In this document: positions 46,201 to 56,533 of the stretch, in pieces
How positions within the stretch are numbered: position 1 is the stretch's first letter
How the letters are laid out: every line of letters begins with the position of its first letter
Source of the DNA: Owenia fusiformis
Lineage: Eukaryota > Annelida > Polychaeta > Sabellida > Oweniidae
Reading direction: 5' to 3'
DNA: 64,000 nt
Assembly: GCA_903813345.2 (NCBI GenBank)
Contig: CAIIXF020000008.1
Location: 3,419,341 to 3,483,340 of the forward strand
Translations under genes and position numbers: made by a program
Notes under the pieces: model-generated
Databases searched by the model: none
What the model saw: only the letters and a program-made list of their open reading frames with translations
Told to the model about the DNA's origin: nothing

Positions 46201-48212
46201 CCAGGGTCACAAGTTAACAATGTCTATTCAAAAGTTTTTTGAGGTATCAATATCCCTATCTGCAATTACATAAGGTCATTGTTAAAAGAAGCATCCTGTA
46301 ATTCTATCCCTTCACCCTTAATAAAATATAAATCCTCCAGAATCTACAACAAATTACATACTAGTGAGAGATTGCAATTCCTTGGATGTCAACAAGAGAA
46401 TCCTTGCACCCATAGACCCATACCATGATAACAGTTGATTAATTTGGTGTATAGATATAGATTTCATGTTACTACGCGTAGAAGGGGGGGGGGGGCGATT
46501 GATTACTGGTACTAATTGGGTGGGAGTACCTCGTATTATGTGGTATTGATTTTGGTATGTTTATAATTAGATATGTGATGTTCTGTACTCTGTTTCACAG
46601 ATATTGGACTAGGTGAAATGTTAATTCAATTATATAGATCGATACCATTCTCGTAGGGTCATTGTAATGTATACATACATTAATTTTTGTCAACAATTCC
46701 ATCTTTAAAGCTGTTTTCAAGAAAAATAATCAATATTTAAAAAATTAACCTTATTGTAATGATTAACCGTTGTAATGTCAACAAGGTAACATACAGTTAA
46801 TGATGCTTATATCAACACAAACACTGGAGATTTCTATATAACATCAGTTATCGTAAAATGATTCATATATGAAGTTCTTTTAAGACCTTACAAGAATACA
46901 TTATGGTGGAGTTTAAATGCTTCAGTTACTCTATTTTCCCGTCAACATCTTCATAAGCATATCCGGGCGTGCAATCTGCTATAATTAAAGTGTTCTTTTG
47001 GGAAATAAGGTATGTTAAAAACCGGTAAAGAACAGTAAATGGCAAATGTTGGGCAATTATCATAAATTTTTCATCACCTAGAACGTGATATGATTTTCAA
47101 ATGGATATTATATATATTAATTTACATACTAATTATTTAATAAGACATATTTTCGCATTTTAGATATATTCCTTTTAAAAAAGATATTAACGTCATCGAC
47201 ACCCACATTTGATGTAGAAATTGAATATATCCGGTGTATAAATGGGTGGAAAACTATCCCATCTAGTTATATAATCTGATAAGATGATTCCCCTCTGTAC
47301 CTTAGCTATATTTGTATTTAGTGAATCAATCTTTCTAAAATATTCATAGCACGAATAAACCTAAATATGCACTAGATGTTCAAAGAGTTAATTCCAGAAG
47401 AGTCTTCTGTATGTACAGCCATCATTAATTTCAGAGGGTATGACGTAGGCGTATTAATATGTGAAACCCAATACCAACGATTGATTATTGTGTCAACCAT
47501 TAGGTAACAAACGGTACGTCCGTGACAGTGACTTTACAGTGACTGAACATCGGATAACAACCTAACTATACAAAACTGTAGGCTTGCTGGATAGACATGT
47601 ACTCCTCTGACGTGGTATCTATACCTTCCACCTTAGATTTGGCATTAAGAGTCCGAGGACAAACTGTTTTAAAAGCGGGGGCTATGTTGCTTAACTTAAG
47701 CCCTTTAAAGGACTTAACATATGCTTTTCTGGTAGGGTACATATTTGGAGAGTATACCCAACAAGAGACCATTCCTCATTAATACTCGTATATAAACGTT
47801 GGTCTAACAATACCTAATACATGTTTACAAGTGGGACAACATGCACCTCAAATCAGTCGTCCAATCCAATCCCACACCACTCCCAGTACAAGAATGTAAT
47901 TGGAACAATATGTACCTTAAATTGAACGTCATTTCATATCACGGAACATCACTGACTGTATATATACATGTAATAGGGACAAGATTGATGAAACTGAAGA
48001 GTGGAATGAAAATAGTAAGCAATACACACCTTCCCAACGTATTGGAAGCCATTCCTCTGCGCGACCTGCTGGGCAGCCTCTGGTGTAACATCATTGTGGA
48101 ACTGTACGTACCACTGGTTGGTCATCATATTCCCACATGATCCCAGAACAACCAAACTCGCTATCACACATAACGTCCGTAACAGTTCATTCCATCTTAT
48201 GCCCAGATACAT
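28053..48212 (-). CDS. PCSK2: Prohormone convertase 2 (PC2), complete, 14 coding exons
   Basis: A kexin-type subtilisin-like protease that cleaves prohormones and proneuropeptides at dibasic sites in secretory granules; vertebrate PC2 needs the chaperone 7B2. Exons, 5' to 3': 48212-48030, 41298-41194, 39255-39085, 38811-38703, 38330-38293, 37393-37317, 36974-36886, 36268-36093, 34754-34539, 30803-30703, 30340-30107, 29558-29394, 29040-28851, 28154-28053. All introns are GT-AG and in phase, giving 651 residues (human 638). A signal peptide covers about residues 1-27. The propeptide has an internal RKRR (80-83) and a maturation site REKR (108-111). Catalytic residues: Asp in MDDG (about 188), His229 in HGTRCAG, Ser405 in SGTSAAAP. 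Asp331 in WASGDGG fills the oxyanion-hole position that is Asn in furin and PC1/3; this Asp is the PC2 hallmark. The P domain has RRGD (540-543). The start is ATG at 48212 with an in-frame TGA just upstream; a GTG two codons earlier is not used. Confidence 0.95.
28263..28569. mobile_element. MITE family D carrying a nested MITE
   Basis: Outer termini TAATGCCGTGGTCACATTTG (left) and, inverted, TTATGCTGTGGTCATATTTG (right), both continuing CTCCGAT. The same termini bound the intact 142-bp element at 57915-58056. The left arm is split by the CCGG-bounded MITE at 28298-28460. Removing that insert restores an arm that pairs with the right arm (ACCCGGC, GATGAGT, TTTT, TTCAAA). It lies in the last PCSK2 intron, 0.1-0.6 kb from the terminal exons. 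Confidence 0.8.
28298..28460. mobile_element. 163-bp CCGG-bounded MITE (inner insert)
   Basis: Inverse copy of the 3160-3332 element, from CCGGTGTGAAAG to CTTTTACACCGG. It shares long identical runs such as CCCTTACTGGCCCTGATTGT with only scattered differences. ACCGG on both sides in the host MITE, against one copy expected from the other arm, suggests a 4-5 bp target duplication. Confidence 0.8.
30909..34275 (+). mobile_element. 5'-truncated L1/Tx1-like LINE with 16-bp TSD
   Basis: The 16-bp AACAATCAATAGACTC occurs perfectly at 30909-30924 and 34260-34275, flanking a LINE that starts mid-endonuclease at 30925 and ends in an A-rich tail (about 34226-34259). This is classical target-primed reverse transcription with 5' truncation. 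It lies in the PCSK2 intron between exons 9 and 10 (30804-34538), antisense to PCSK2. The perfect duplication and long open frames argue for a recent insertion. Confidence 0.95.
30926..34151 (+). pseudogene. LINE ORF2, endonuclease end plus RT, one frameshift
   Basis: Open from the truncation point. Residues before about 31200 are the end of an APE-type endonuclease (SRLDIWL, then [10 protein letters not shown]). After a spacer come the RT motifs: [31 protein letters not shown] (motif A aspartate), [13 protein letters not shown] and YADD (motif C). The C-terminal tail holds C-x2-C-x8-H-x4-C. The first frame stops at 31993 and the second opens at 31974. The break maps to a seven-T run at about 31949-31955, where six T would keep the frame. 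That may be a real mutation or a homopolymer sequencing error. With the N-terminal endonuclease and ORF1 missing, the copy cannot move by itself. Confidence 0.9.
34281..34499. mobile_element. MITE related to family B
   Basis: Left CACTGGTCCTCATTTGGTTA and on through AACAAAATGGATGAACTTCC; right, inverted, CCTGGTCATACAGACAAAAT then CAGTGGATGAACT. An inner match GGGAAATTTTTATTTTTACC pairs with GGTAATAAAAATTCCC. It sits directly beside the 3' duplication of the LINE and 40 bp from PCSK2 exon 9. Confidence 0.65.
34870..35130. repeat. GTCCG-type interspersed repeat, decayed
   Basis: Contains CTGTCCGTTGGTCCGTCCGT then CCGTCAAC (34948-34975), shared with the element at 49998-50216, plus diverged downstream similarity (CATTTATTTTATGACTACCC; TGACGT near the end). 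It lies in the PCSK2 intron between exons 8 and 9. Confidence 0.6.
35131..36092. other. PCSK2 intron 8 remainder
   Basis: Intronic AT-rich sequence upstream of exon 9 in transcript terms. No further repeat or exon recognised. Confidence 0.4.
38294..38370 (-). promoter_or_regulatory. Tandem duplicated splice acceptor of PCSK2 exon 5
   Basis: On the minus strand TGTTTCAG|GYGTTGATTATAT occurs twice, with junctions at 38363/38364 and 38330/38331. The 33-nt spacing keeps the frame. The inner (second) acceptor gives the canonical sequence after MDDG. The outer one would add 11 residues ([11 protein letters not shown]) directly after the catalytic-Asp loop without introducing a stop. Both have a pyrimidine tract. 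The duplicated unit spans the end of intron 4 and the first 13 bases of exon 5. Confidence 0.8.
39256..40293. other. PCSK2 intron 2, distal part
   Basis: Intronic sequence with no recognised element apart from the hairpin arm at 40247-40290 described under the 40.3-kb element. Confidence 0.4.
40294..40930. mobile_element. 637-bp TA-flanked foldback element
   Basis: Left TAGGGTGTTTCGAAAGTATG; right, inverted, CATGGTGTCCCGAAAGTATG. TA lies on both sides (40292-40293, 40931-40932). Arms of about 180 bp remain inverse (TTTGGCCAAA, CAGGCATTTCAAAA, AACCATGATACTTGG). Mariner-type ends, no transposase. It sits in the middle of another inverted pair, TTCAACTCATTTAAATA before and TATTTAAATGAGTTGAA after, so it inserted into a hairpin loop in PCSK2 intron 2. 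Confidence 0.8.
41299..42712. other. PCSK2 intron 1, proximal part
   Basis: Intronic AT-rich DNA before the 42.7-kb element. No exon or repeat recognised. Confidence 0.4.
42719..43961. mobile_element. 1.24-kb TIR element, CAC ends, 6-bp TSD
   Basis: Left CACGGTGTTAAAGCATGACG; right, inverted, CACCCTGTTATAGCATGACG. Both continue GTTACG (23 of 26 bp match). It is flanked by a perfect direct repeat ACACTA (42713-42718, 43962-43967). GACGGTTACG or one-base variants occur on the plus strand at 42735, 43166 and 43208 and inverted at 43514, 43905 and 43936, mirror-like. No transposase frame is readable. CAC termini recall Transib/RAG-type ends, but those duplicate 5 bp; the superfamily is unassigned. 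It lies in PCSK2 intron 1. Confidence 0.75.
43968..48029. other. PCSK2 intron 1, distal part
   Basis: About 4 kb of intron between the 42.7-kb element and exon 1. It includes a G12 run (46484-46495). A segment at 47566-47782 is open on both strands but without a recognisable domain. Nothing else supportable. Confidence 0.4.
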
Positions 48213-49997
48213 TCCCACTCACCCTCTAGCCCCTCCGGTCGTTTTCTTGTCTTTCGCTGTATCCTTTTATTTTTATTTTTTTGAAGCGTAGTTAACCAGC
48301 TGTTCGGAATTCTTATTTTAAAAATGGCTGGCCCTATGGTTCAATGAAATCGGTAGAGTGAAAGAGTTTCTACTCCCTATTATGAAAATAAGGGGTAATA
48401 GTATGACAGTGACGTCATTGTTATCGTCATTCCAACCAACCAAAAGGCTTTTTGCAGACAGGGACGTACCTTCTTAATCATGTCTTGGACATTTTTAACT
48501 GACATCAATTTCCACATATCATCAATTTTTGTTATTTGTCAATAACTAAGAGCAGGTGGTGAAAATGTCTTGTAATGATACGAAAGCTTGAAATTCTACC
48601 AGGTGCCTTTTAATCGTAATTTAAATCCAGCTGAGAAATGTGATTCCTAAATTACCAGCCTTAAATGGGCAATAAGGTGCGATTATGTTGTTAGCTATGA
48701 ATTTCATGATGCACTAGAATTTGCAACATTACGATTACCAAAGGTAATCTATATTTTTTAATTTATTGATAATGAGCTAATTGAGCTTAACTTTTCATAA
48801 AAATTATTATTATATATAAAACAAATCCATCTCGACACTCATGTGCGGGAACATAGTTACTACAGTGTGGGGATGTGTAGCGTTGGAATATTGTTGGAAC
48901 AACAATATGGTTCGCCCTTCCAATTAGACCCTGTTGGAATTACATTATTGATTCTCGTCGTCTCAGAGGCATTGAATCAACAGCAATGTACCACATACAA
49001 GCTTTATTATTATCAGGGAGGTATCTGATACCCCAATATCGAGTTTTCTATGGCCAATCAGATTTCAGCATTTCTTCACGAATTGCCAATACGGTTTACT
49101 CTTTTCTGGGATTTGTTCATTTATATGGCCTAACTCTTGTATTATATGATCCCTTTCCGATGACTAGATTCCTTTACTTAGCTATGTATTGCAATTACCT
49201 GTATTTCTCTATTCCTTAATACTGGGAAAATCTAAATCGAGTGTATAATCTCATTATTGTCGATCCAAGTACATGGATAGATCATCATTCTGAATGTACA
49301 AATCAAACATATATACAACGGTGCCTAATAAGGCACTGATGGATTGTACTATGTAACCGGGGGGAAGGAAGACAACGACATATTAACGACTCTGAATTGA
49401 TAAAGTGATATTTGAATCTGTAATCTTCATTACCTTGTGTTCTTATTATCATTACGCCATATAAGAATAGTATTCCGGACATATTGCCTTTTCATATATG
49501 ACTTTCTAATATCACTAACCGATCACGACTAGATCCGATCATATTTATCCCATAAGATACAGTCATATTCCATCCTAAGAAGTAACAAGTGATAATTGAA
49601 ATAACACGAGGTACCACTTGTTTACAAACACTATCATGGTAACATTAAAACTGATGCATATGTTTTCTACAAAATAAGCAATGATGCCATTTAATTTAAA
49701 GATGTTTTTTATAAAAATATAGTGAAAGCATTGTATAACATAAGTACATGGCTACACGCATACCTAGGCATGTCAATCAGTACACAGTATACATACATAA
49801 CTACACAGTATACATACATAACATGTAACTTGCATTCTATATTTTTCAACAGACGAACGGTTAGTTTTAGATTCAGTGAAATTGATAACCCTCATTGATT
49901 TCATAATTCAAAATTGGCAGTTGATTGAAAAGCTATGAAAGTTTCTGGTATTTGAAGTAATCAAATTCGCTTGGAAAAATACCCATACTGATTTTTG
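48213..49997. other. PCSK2 upstream region
   Basis: 5' flank and probable 5' UTR or promoter of PCSK2 on the minus strand. A pyrimidine-rich stretch lies at 48240-48285 on the plus strand. No clear TATA box could be assigned. A 23-bp duplication (ACACAGTATACATACATAAC) lies at about 49783-49826. No other gene recognised. Confidence 0.35.
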
Positions 49998-50216
49998 GCT
50001 CACACAGTGAACCCAGGGGATCGACCAGGCGTCCGTCCGTTGGTCCGTCCGTCCGTCAACATTGGCCGCACATATTAAAACTGCTATTCGGATTGAGTCA
50101 TATCCACATTCATTTTATGCATATCCATTTGCCTATTCGACCTATCATCGCCATATCCCAAGTTCGCCTGGTTTCCGAGAAATTGCTGATTTTGACGTCA
50201 ACTACACTGTGTGAGC
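49998..50216. mobile_element. GTCCG-type MITE
   Basis: Ends GCTCACACAGTG and CACTGTGTGAGC, a 12-bp perfect inverted repeat. Near the left end is GTCCGTTGGTCCGTCCGTCC then GTCAAC. It is a better-preserved relative of the 34.9-kb repeat. No coding capacity. Confidence 0.75.
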
Positions 50217-51712
50217 ACAGAACCGTGGGTCCTTTATTGAAATGTATTTCTATGTTTTTAGATTTTCTATAGGATTCATGGACATCATATGCGGGATATC
50301 GAATCTTTATGTTGCGGACAAATTATACATAATAATATATAAATTTCATATTTAACATTATTTAACATGCGAAAGTGTATTCCCCCTACATTCACCGTGC
50401 TCTTTTCAAAACTTTAAGTTATAAAGCTCCAACATAAATAGGAGATTTTTAATGCAATAAGGTTCAATGTCCTTCATTTGAAAAAGATAATTACTGCTAC
50501 GTGGTGCTATCTCTTGAGATAAAACTTTTTAACATTCAATGTCATGATTCAAATTGGAGATAAAACCTTTTTACATTTATTTCAAATATATACAGTGTGA
50601 CAGAGACAAAATGACACCCACCCACATAATGTTAAATGTTGCATAAGTTTTTTATTTGGATGAACGACCTTTTGCATAGTAAAACCTTACTCCATGGAGC
50701 AGCCCCACAGGTAGTTTCAGATTACTAGCTGAATTAGATGCACCTTCATGAGCATTACAAGATGTGTCATCTATTCCTGTGCAGGAGCGCCTGTATTTTA
50801 CACAAAAATGCCATCCTCCTTTTAAAGCAGAACATGTCATCATGCCTTATCATGTTTGCTCTGGATATATAAAGTTTACCCTTCGTAATAGTGTGGATTG
50901 CTTCTTAAAAGGTGCAACAATTAGTGCAGAGGGACCATTCAACGATCATGGACCAGTGTCAAATATATTTTGTTTGGATATTTCATCAAGCCCCACATCA
51001 TATTTTCATTATCTCCAAAGAAACCCCCTGGATGAACATTATTTCACCTGATATTCCACTTCAAACATGGTGGATCATAAAAATCTATATAAGTGGGACT
51101 CCCTTTATAGAAACTTTGGACTGAATTTACACTTCTTAATGCTGGAATTGATAATTTATCCATATACCGTATTTTAAGAAAATAGGTATGTCAAAGAAGA
51201 TGTTAAGCCAAATGTTGCCCCGATAGCTCGGAAAAACTAGACATTTGAATTTTCCCTCTTCAGTCCTTGTTGGCTATATGATGCATATGCATTCATGGCC
51301 ATTCATGTCAACATTCTATTTTACTGTATCACAAAGATAAAGGAACCTAAATATTTGTTCTTAGTTTTCTCAAATATGGTACATGAGGACATAGATCCTT
51401 TAAATAGTAGAGGGACGACATGTCTGTGTTGTAAGGGTCAGTTTTAGCTTACACCGCGCCAAGTGTCTTACTATAAACTACCCTTTATCTAGTATAGGCG
51501 GAACTTCTGAAAAACGGATGAATGCAAAGGTAGTTTTAGGAAGTCAGTTGGTACAAATGACAGTCATAACCCTTCCATTACACCTGTGCGTGTATCTGAA
51601 CTTATCGCATTTGCCACATAAAGCCTCACGTTTACATCAACGAGTCGGTCTCTTATCTTAACGTTATCGAATGATCTTATCTTCATAACATAATCATGAA
51701 AGGTGGTCTTCC
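50217..51712. other. Intergenic, no recognised gene
   Basis: Upstream flank of the 51.8-kb gene. Short frames at 50652-50843 (minus) and 50764-51051 (plus) overlap each other. The minus one has four cysteines (CSALKGGWHFCVKYRRSC) but no family I know. Confidence 0.35.
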
Positions 51713-51721
51713 TTTATAATA
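51713..51721 (+). promoter_or_regulatory. Possible TATA box of the FG-GAP gene
   Basis: TTTATAATA lies 42 bp before the start codon at 51763, which would leave a 5' UTR of about 15-20 nt. Position and composition are the only evidence. Confidence 0.3.
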
Positions 51722-51762
51722 CGGAACAGGATTCAAAAAGGACACTGGTAATTTAATAAGAC

Positions 51763-54700
51763 ATGGTTGTTACGTGGATTTTGGTCCTTTCCTTGGGCCT
51801 TGCCGTGCAGGGACAAAAGTTGCCTCATCTCGTGGGCTCATTCGCAGCCGATACGCCAGGGTTCACGAATTTATACGAACATAGGTTTCCCAAAAACCCA
51901 AAGGAAAAATATAGTTTGATTTTCAGCAGCTTTTTGCCCGTTCCATTCGTGAGCGATCAGATTCTTGCTGTAAAACATATTGGTAAATTCCTCGGCAATG
52001 TTGGTGCCATCAAGCCAGGTGTGCTCGCAGATGATTTGACCTGGCCACGTGAGCCAAGTCAGATTCCATGTAAGTATGCATGTTATTGTTAGTCATTCAA
52101 ATTGAAATTCAGAACGGATGTCATACAAGGTTTATATAAGAATATAACCGTTTCATTTAACGCATCCTTGCTCTTTTCAGATGAGGTATTTGAAAAAGAA
52201 GCCGTCTGTTCTCCATATGGTTTCTTGGTCCCAGGAAAGAATGACGGTTCGATCGAGATCATTGATGTCAGTGGAGATAAAGGAAAACAGTATGACATCG
52301 TCAGACAACCCGGAGGTCAGTGCACCACTCATCTTACATTATATTTGTCATTACAGCTATTGGGACGGTAAATCTTCTATTTCATCATGCACGGGAGGAG
52401 GACACAAACGTTCAAAAATGGACAGGGAATTTTATGTAATAGTCTTGCTTCAAGCCTCTTGAACCCCAATGGGCTTGCTGATAAACTATTATAATTAAGT
52501 TCTTAAAAAAAGAAAAGTGATTTCTAATATGACCGTTCAATCTATAATGGCCGCAATATCTAAAAAATGAAATCTCGATTAAAATGTGGTAAAAAAAGTT
52601 TAACCTCCCTTATGTCATGTTTATAGAACGCTTATGATATAATAATGTATTAATAAATACCCTGGGTCCCTCTCCAAATAAAATAACAAAATAAGGCGTG
52701 GATAGTGCGGTGGGTTAGATGGCATAAACTTGTCTGTTTGACTGGTCATCGCCGGGAGTGGTGTGAGTGTAGACACCGCGATCCCCGGGGTCACGATGGT
52801 CAGTCTGAGACGCTGCGTTTCAATGAAACCCATTGACGCAACTCGACAACCCCAAACCACCATGGCCGTTTTTCTGAACATATAAAACGTCGAACATTCC
52901 AATATTGTTTTTGACGTCGCCATTTATGATGTTTTCAGTGTCTGCCAAGGACTGGTTCTTCCATACAGTTGTCTGGAAAGATGTTAATGGAGATGGTAGA
53001 ATTGATATTATTACAGCTCGTGCCAGACAGGAGTTGTTCACAGGTAGCTAACTAATACGATTTATAATGCAGACGATATATTACAATATTAGAATACGTA
53101 AATATTAATTTCATAACTATTAGAAACTGAGATTGCGTGTACTTTTGATTTAAAATGCCCCAAGAAAGACTTGAATCATGAAGCAATTTCAGTCAAAGGT
53201 CATTCGTGTTCCTGCAAACGATACTTGTCTTGCCAGAATTCATTTTAACGTTTTTCAATTTTACAAGGTATCACCGAGACTGAAGTTTTATGGCTGGAAC
53301 ATCCAACAGGAAATCCATTCACCCAGCCATGGAAACAACGCTCCATTGCAAAGGATGTCGCTGGTGTATTCATCCGCGAGGCCCAGTTAACCTCCAACTT
53401 CAGAACATACAACACCATTATTACTCCAGGTTATTTCACGCAGAAACTAAGCATTTTCTGGACTGAGAACATTCAGGAAAGATGGGACTCACCTGCTGAT
53501 GTGAGTATGGCGACCGTAGAATACTTACGGTTTTCTGTCAGGCACCATGAGTACTTAAGATAATCCGCCGTACCAAATGTGGCCGTGACATATGTGACTG
53601 ACTGCCATAATCCGTTATTAGCCATAAAATATTTTACTGTATGGTCGCCATAGCAAAGGTGACTGATGTGGCTTAACTGACATGTAAATTAATTATAAAT
53701 GCTTTTTAGGTCAACCACAGAACAATTGACGAGGGACTAGGTAAATATTTCGACGCCCAAGTGGTCGACATGAACAATGATGGCAAACCTGATGTACTTT
53801 TCACTATCAATGCTGCCGAAAATGGTTCCATTTGGATTTTGGAGACCCCCGACGATTTCAAGTAAGCAATTTTAGCTCAAGTGTAGTTATTATCAACGTC
53901 ATCTATTGGAATGAACGTAAAACAAAAATGCAAATCTCAAATTAATTTAAAGGTACTCATCTTTATTGCAAACATATCTTCACACGCATGTTATTTAATT
54001 TTCTCAGGATGAGTATTGATGAACTGCATGATTTGCCTTATAGGACTGGTACATTTATCAGACATAAACTTGCTGATGGTTTCGACTCAAGAAGTGGATT
54101 GATGGGTGGTGGTAATCCAGGATCCATGAAAGCCTTCTATCCAAACGAGAGGTAAAATAAATCACTCATAAGGAGTTTCCAAACCCTTTTCCGTGTGTAG
54201 TGTGTAGTTTTGACAGATTGCCTAACGGGCGGTAGTATCACTTGCAGAGCGTTGCTAATTGGCATACTACATATACTCCAAGTCAAGCAATCTACCCCCG
54301 TCATTTCAGTCTCAAAGATGTCTTTAGTTTCTATTGTAAAATCTCTACCTTGAGGGATCATGTCTCTTGATCAAATTGCCCCTAATTTTGATGAGTTCAG
54401 GTTGTCTATGCTTCAACTCTGAATGATGCAGCATTGTAAGATACACTTGTGGATTTTTATTTGGGAAGTATATACATGTTAACTCCACGATGAAGGATGG
54501 CTCATTTCTTTGTGATAAATCAATCGGTGCAACCATCTATTTATTAATTTATTATCCTAAACCAAGCAGTTCCAGATTGATGAAACAAGGAGACATCTAT
54601 TTTCCCAATATTGCTTTTTGTCATATTTATATGATTGATTATCTATTTCCAGGAAACATTCTTCATAAAACATATATATATGACCGTGAAATGAGTCAAT

Positions 54701-56489
54701 TTGGTTTTAAAGGCACTTGGTCAAACAAAGTCATTGATATTTTAAAAAAGTGTGATTTATTATCTTATTGGGATACTCAAAAGATTGATGATGACAATAT
54801 TTTTATCAAGACAATAACAAAAACACTGTATCAGAATTATGAAACTCAATGGAACAAAGATATATTAAATTACCCTGTCTTGAGAACTTATGTTAAATTC
54901 AAAAATGTCTTTGAAAGAGAGAGTTATTTAAATATCCAAAATAAAAATTACAGGCAAGCAATTTGTAGATTTAGGCTTAGTTCCCACAAGTTACATATAG
55001 AACTTGGTCGTCATTTAAAGCCAAAGCCAAAACCTGTAGATGAACGTTTATGTAATATTTGTGGTATTTTAGAAGATGAACAACACTTCATCATGATTTG
55101 TAAGAAAAACACTACAGAAAGAAAAATTTTGTTTGACACCCTTATACAATTTAATTTTGTAGGCAGTCCTGACATTATTTAAAAAAAACTAATGTCTCAC
55201 AAAAATTCTTATGTAATTTTACATTTAGCAAAGTTCATCTATCATTCACTCAAAAAATTGGATTAATGTGTCAACGATGCATCACACTGATATTTAAATT
55301 TCTGTCAAGTTATATTTGTATTTTACAATTATCTTGTATTCTGTATTTTACATTTGATGATGTAATTAGATTTGACAATTGTATTTGACAACAACTTTAT
55401 TTTTGTATTCAATAGTTAGTTTAGTCTTAGGTCAGTTTTGTAGATTGTAGTTTTTAGTGACTAATATGTCATTGTAATGACATCAGAGAGTCAATAAAAG
55501 ATATATATATATCTACTGATATAAAATGTGAAATCAGAAAGTCCCCGTGTTTTGATAACATGATCTTTCTGGGTGTCTTTGCACGGATCGCATCATATTT
55601 TCAATCTGCGATTATAAAAACTTATCGATCTATTACTGATCATTTACTAGCCTAAACAATGTTAGCCTAAACAACTAGCCTAAAGTAAACATTCTATTTT
55701 ATAGCAAACCTATAACGAATAAGCTTTAAAGTATACTTCAGACAATTTGATTCTGTGACTGATTATAATACGCATGCGCGTGTATTTGTGATCCAGGGAT
55801 ACCTCCAAGAAGCCCTACATCATGATGTCCGGTGATGATGGTGGTACCGCCTACATTCTTACCCCTAAGTCTGAGAGAAAAGATGATTGGGAATACGAGC
55901 TTCATACAATGTTGGATGAAGGAGAAGGGTATGTTATATTAATGTTTTGAAGGAACGAGTGAGAATCGCAGCCGATTTCATTCTTGTACACGATCAGAAA
56001 ATGACAACAAAACTTACTGTCATCCATTATATTCGGACCTAAAAAATAAGAATAACTTGCAATTGCCAAACTGCGTGTACATACACAATTGAATAATTTT
56101 TGACTATCATTGCGAAGCATAAAGATGTAAAGACTTTGGTGATAACATAATTGAAATACTTGATAAATTGTCTTTTACATGTAAACTACTACAATAATTT
56201 AGATACTGTAGATACAATGCTATCTGCCATCTACTATTTGAAAAATCTTGTATCAAGCCCCAAATCAATATCCATTCCAAAGCTCTAATACCTGTATTTT
56301 GGAGGGGTGATGTTCTAGAATATTAATTGGAATGCAGAATTAAATTCCAAATGTTTCATTTTCAGTGTAATTATCGGTAAATTGTCCGCTGCTGACGTAG
56401 ATGGAGATGGTTATACGGAGATCTTCGCTTCTTCATACACGAATGAAAAGGTCCATGTATACTCATATGGACCCGCTAGAAAGGGTTAA
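51763..56489 (+). CDS. Secreted FG-GAP/VCBS-like repeat protein, 8 exons
   Basis: Exons 51763-52069, 52181-52315, 52939-53043, 53268-53500, 53710-53861, 54008-54151, 55797-55928 and 56366-56489 join with GT-AG introns and consistent phase to 443 residues. MVVTWILVLSLGLAVQG is a clear signal peptide, and no membrane anchor follows, so the product should be secreted. Three EF-hand-like calcium loops of the FG-GAP/VCBS type, DVNGDGRID (162-170), DMNNDGKPD (280-288) and DVDGDGYTE (413-421), are each followed by a beta-strand-like hydrophobic run. This fits blades of a beta-propeller as in integrin alpha N-terminal domains. Other visible pieces are VLWLEHPTGNPF and MMSGDDGGTAYILTP. No catalytic motif is recognised. 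Ligand binding or a sugar-related role (VCBS propellers occur in fungal aldos-2-ulose dehydratase) would be guesswork. Intron 6 holds a LINE fragment in sense orientation. Confidence 0.85.
54364..55510 (+). mobile_element. LINE 3' fragment of a second type
   Basis: An open frame of 230 codons (54490-55182) is followed by a 3' UTR ending at AATAAA (55491-55496) and a short AT repeat. The frame ends with YRQAICRFRLSSHKLHIELG and then C-x2-C-x7-H-x4-C, the zinc-binding tail found after reverse transcriptase in many non-LTR elements of marine invertebrates. It is clearly different from the LINEs at 3.5 and 31 kb. No RT core is present. It lies in intron 6 of the FG-GAP gene; 5' end and target duplication are not defined. 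Confidence 0.65.
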
Positions 56490-56527
56490 TTTTGAAGATC
56501 AAAATGAGGTTAAGATGTATTGTAGAG

Positions 56528-56533
56528 ATTAAA
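56528..56533 (+). terminator. Possible poly(A) signal of the FG-GAP gene
   Basis: ATTAAA, the commonest variant signal, lies 39 bp after the stop codon; no AATAAA is closer. Confidence 0.4.

Noticed and set aside
11905-46495. Poly-G runs (11905-11918, 40901-40910, 46484-46495) as G-quadruplexes
   Set aside because: Single homopolymers in repeats, without the spaced G-tract pattern near a promoter; they are also prone to sequencing error.
47566-47782. Segment open on both strands in PCSK2 intron 1
   Set aside because: No domain, no splice-site support for inclusion in PCSK2 and no terminal repeats.
48213-48218. GTG start two codons upstream for PCSK2
   Set aside because: Eukaryotic initiation at the ATG at 48212 is expected; the GTG is only the first codon after an in-frame TGA.
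50652-51051. Cysteine-bearing frame (minus) and overlapping plus frame as a possible exon
   Set aside because: No family match I can name, stop codons on both sides and no convincing splice context.
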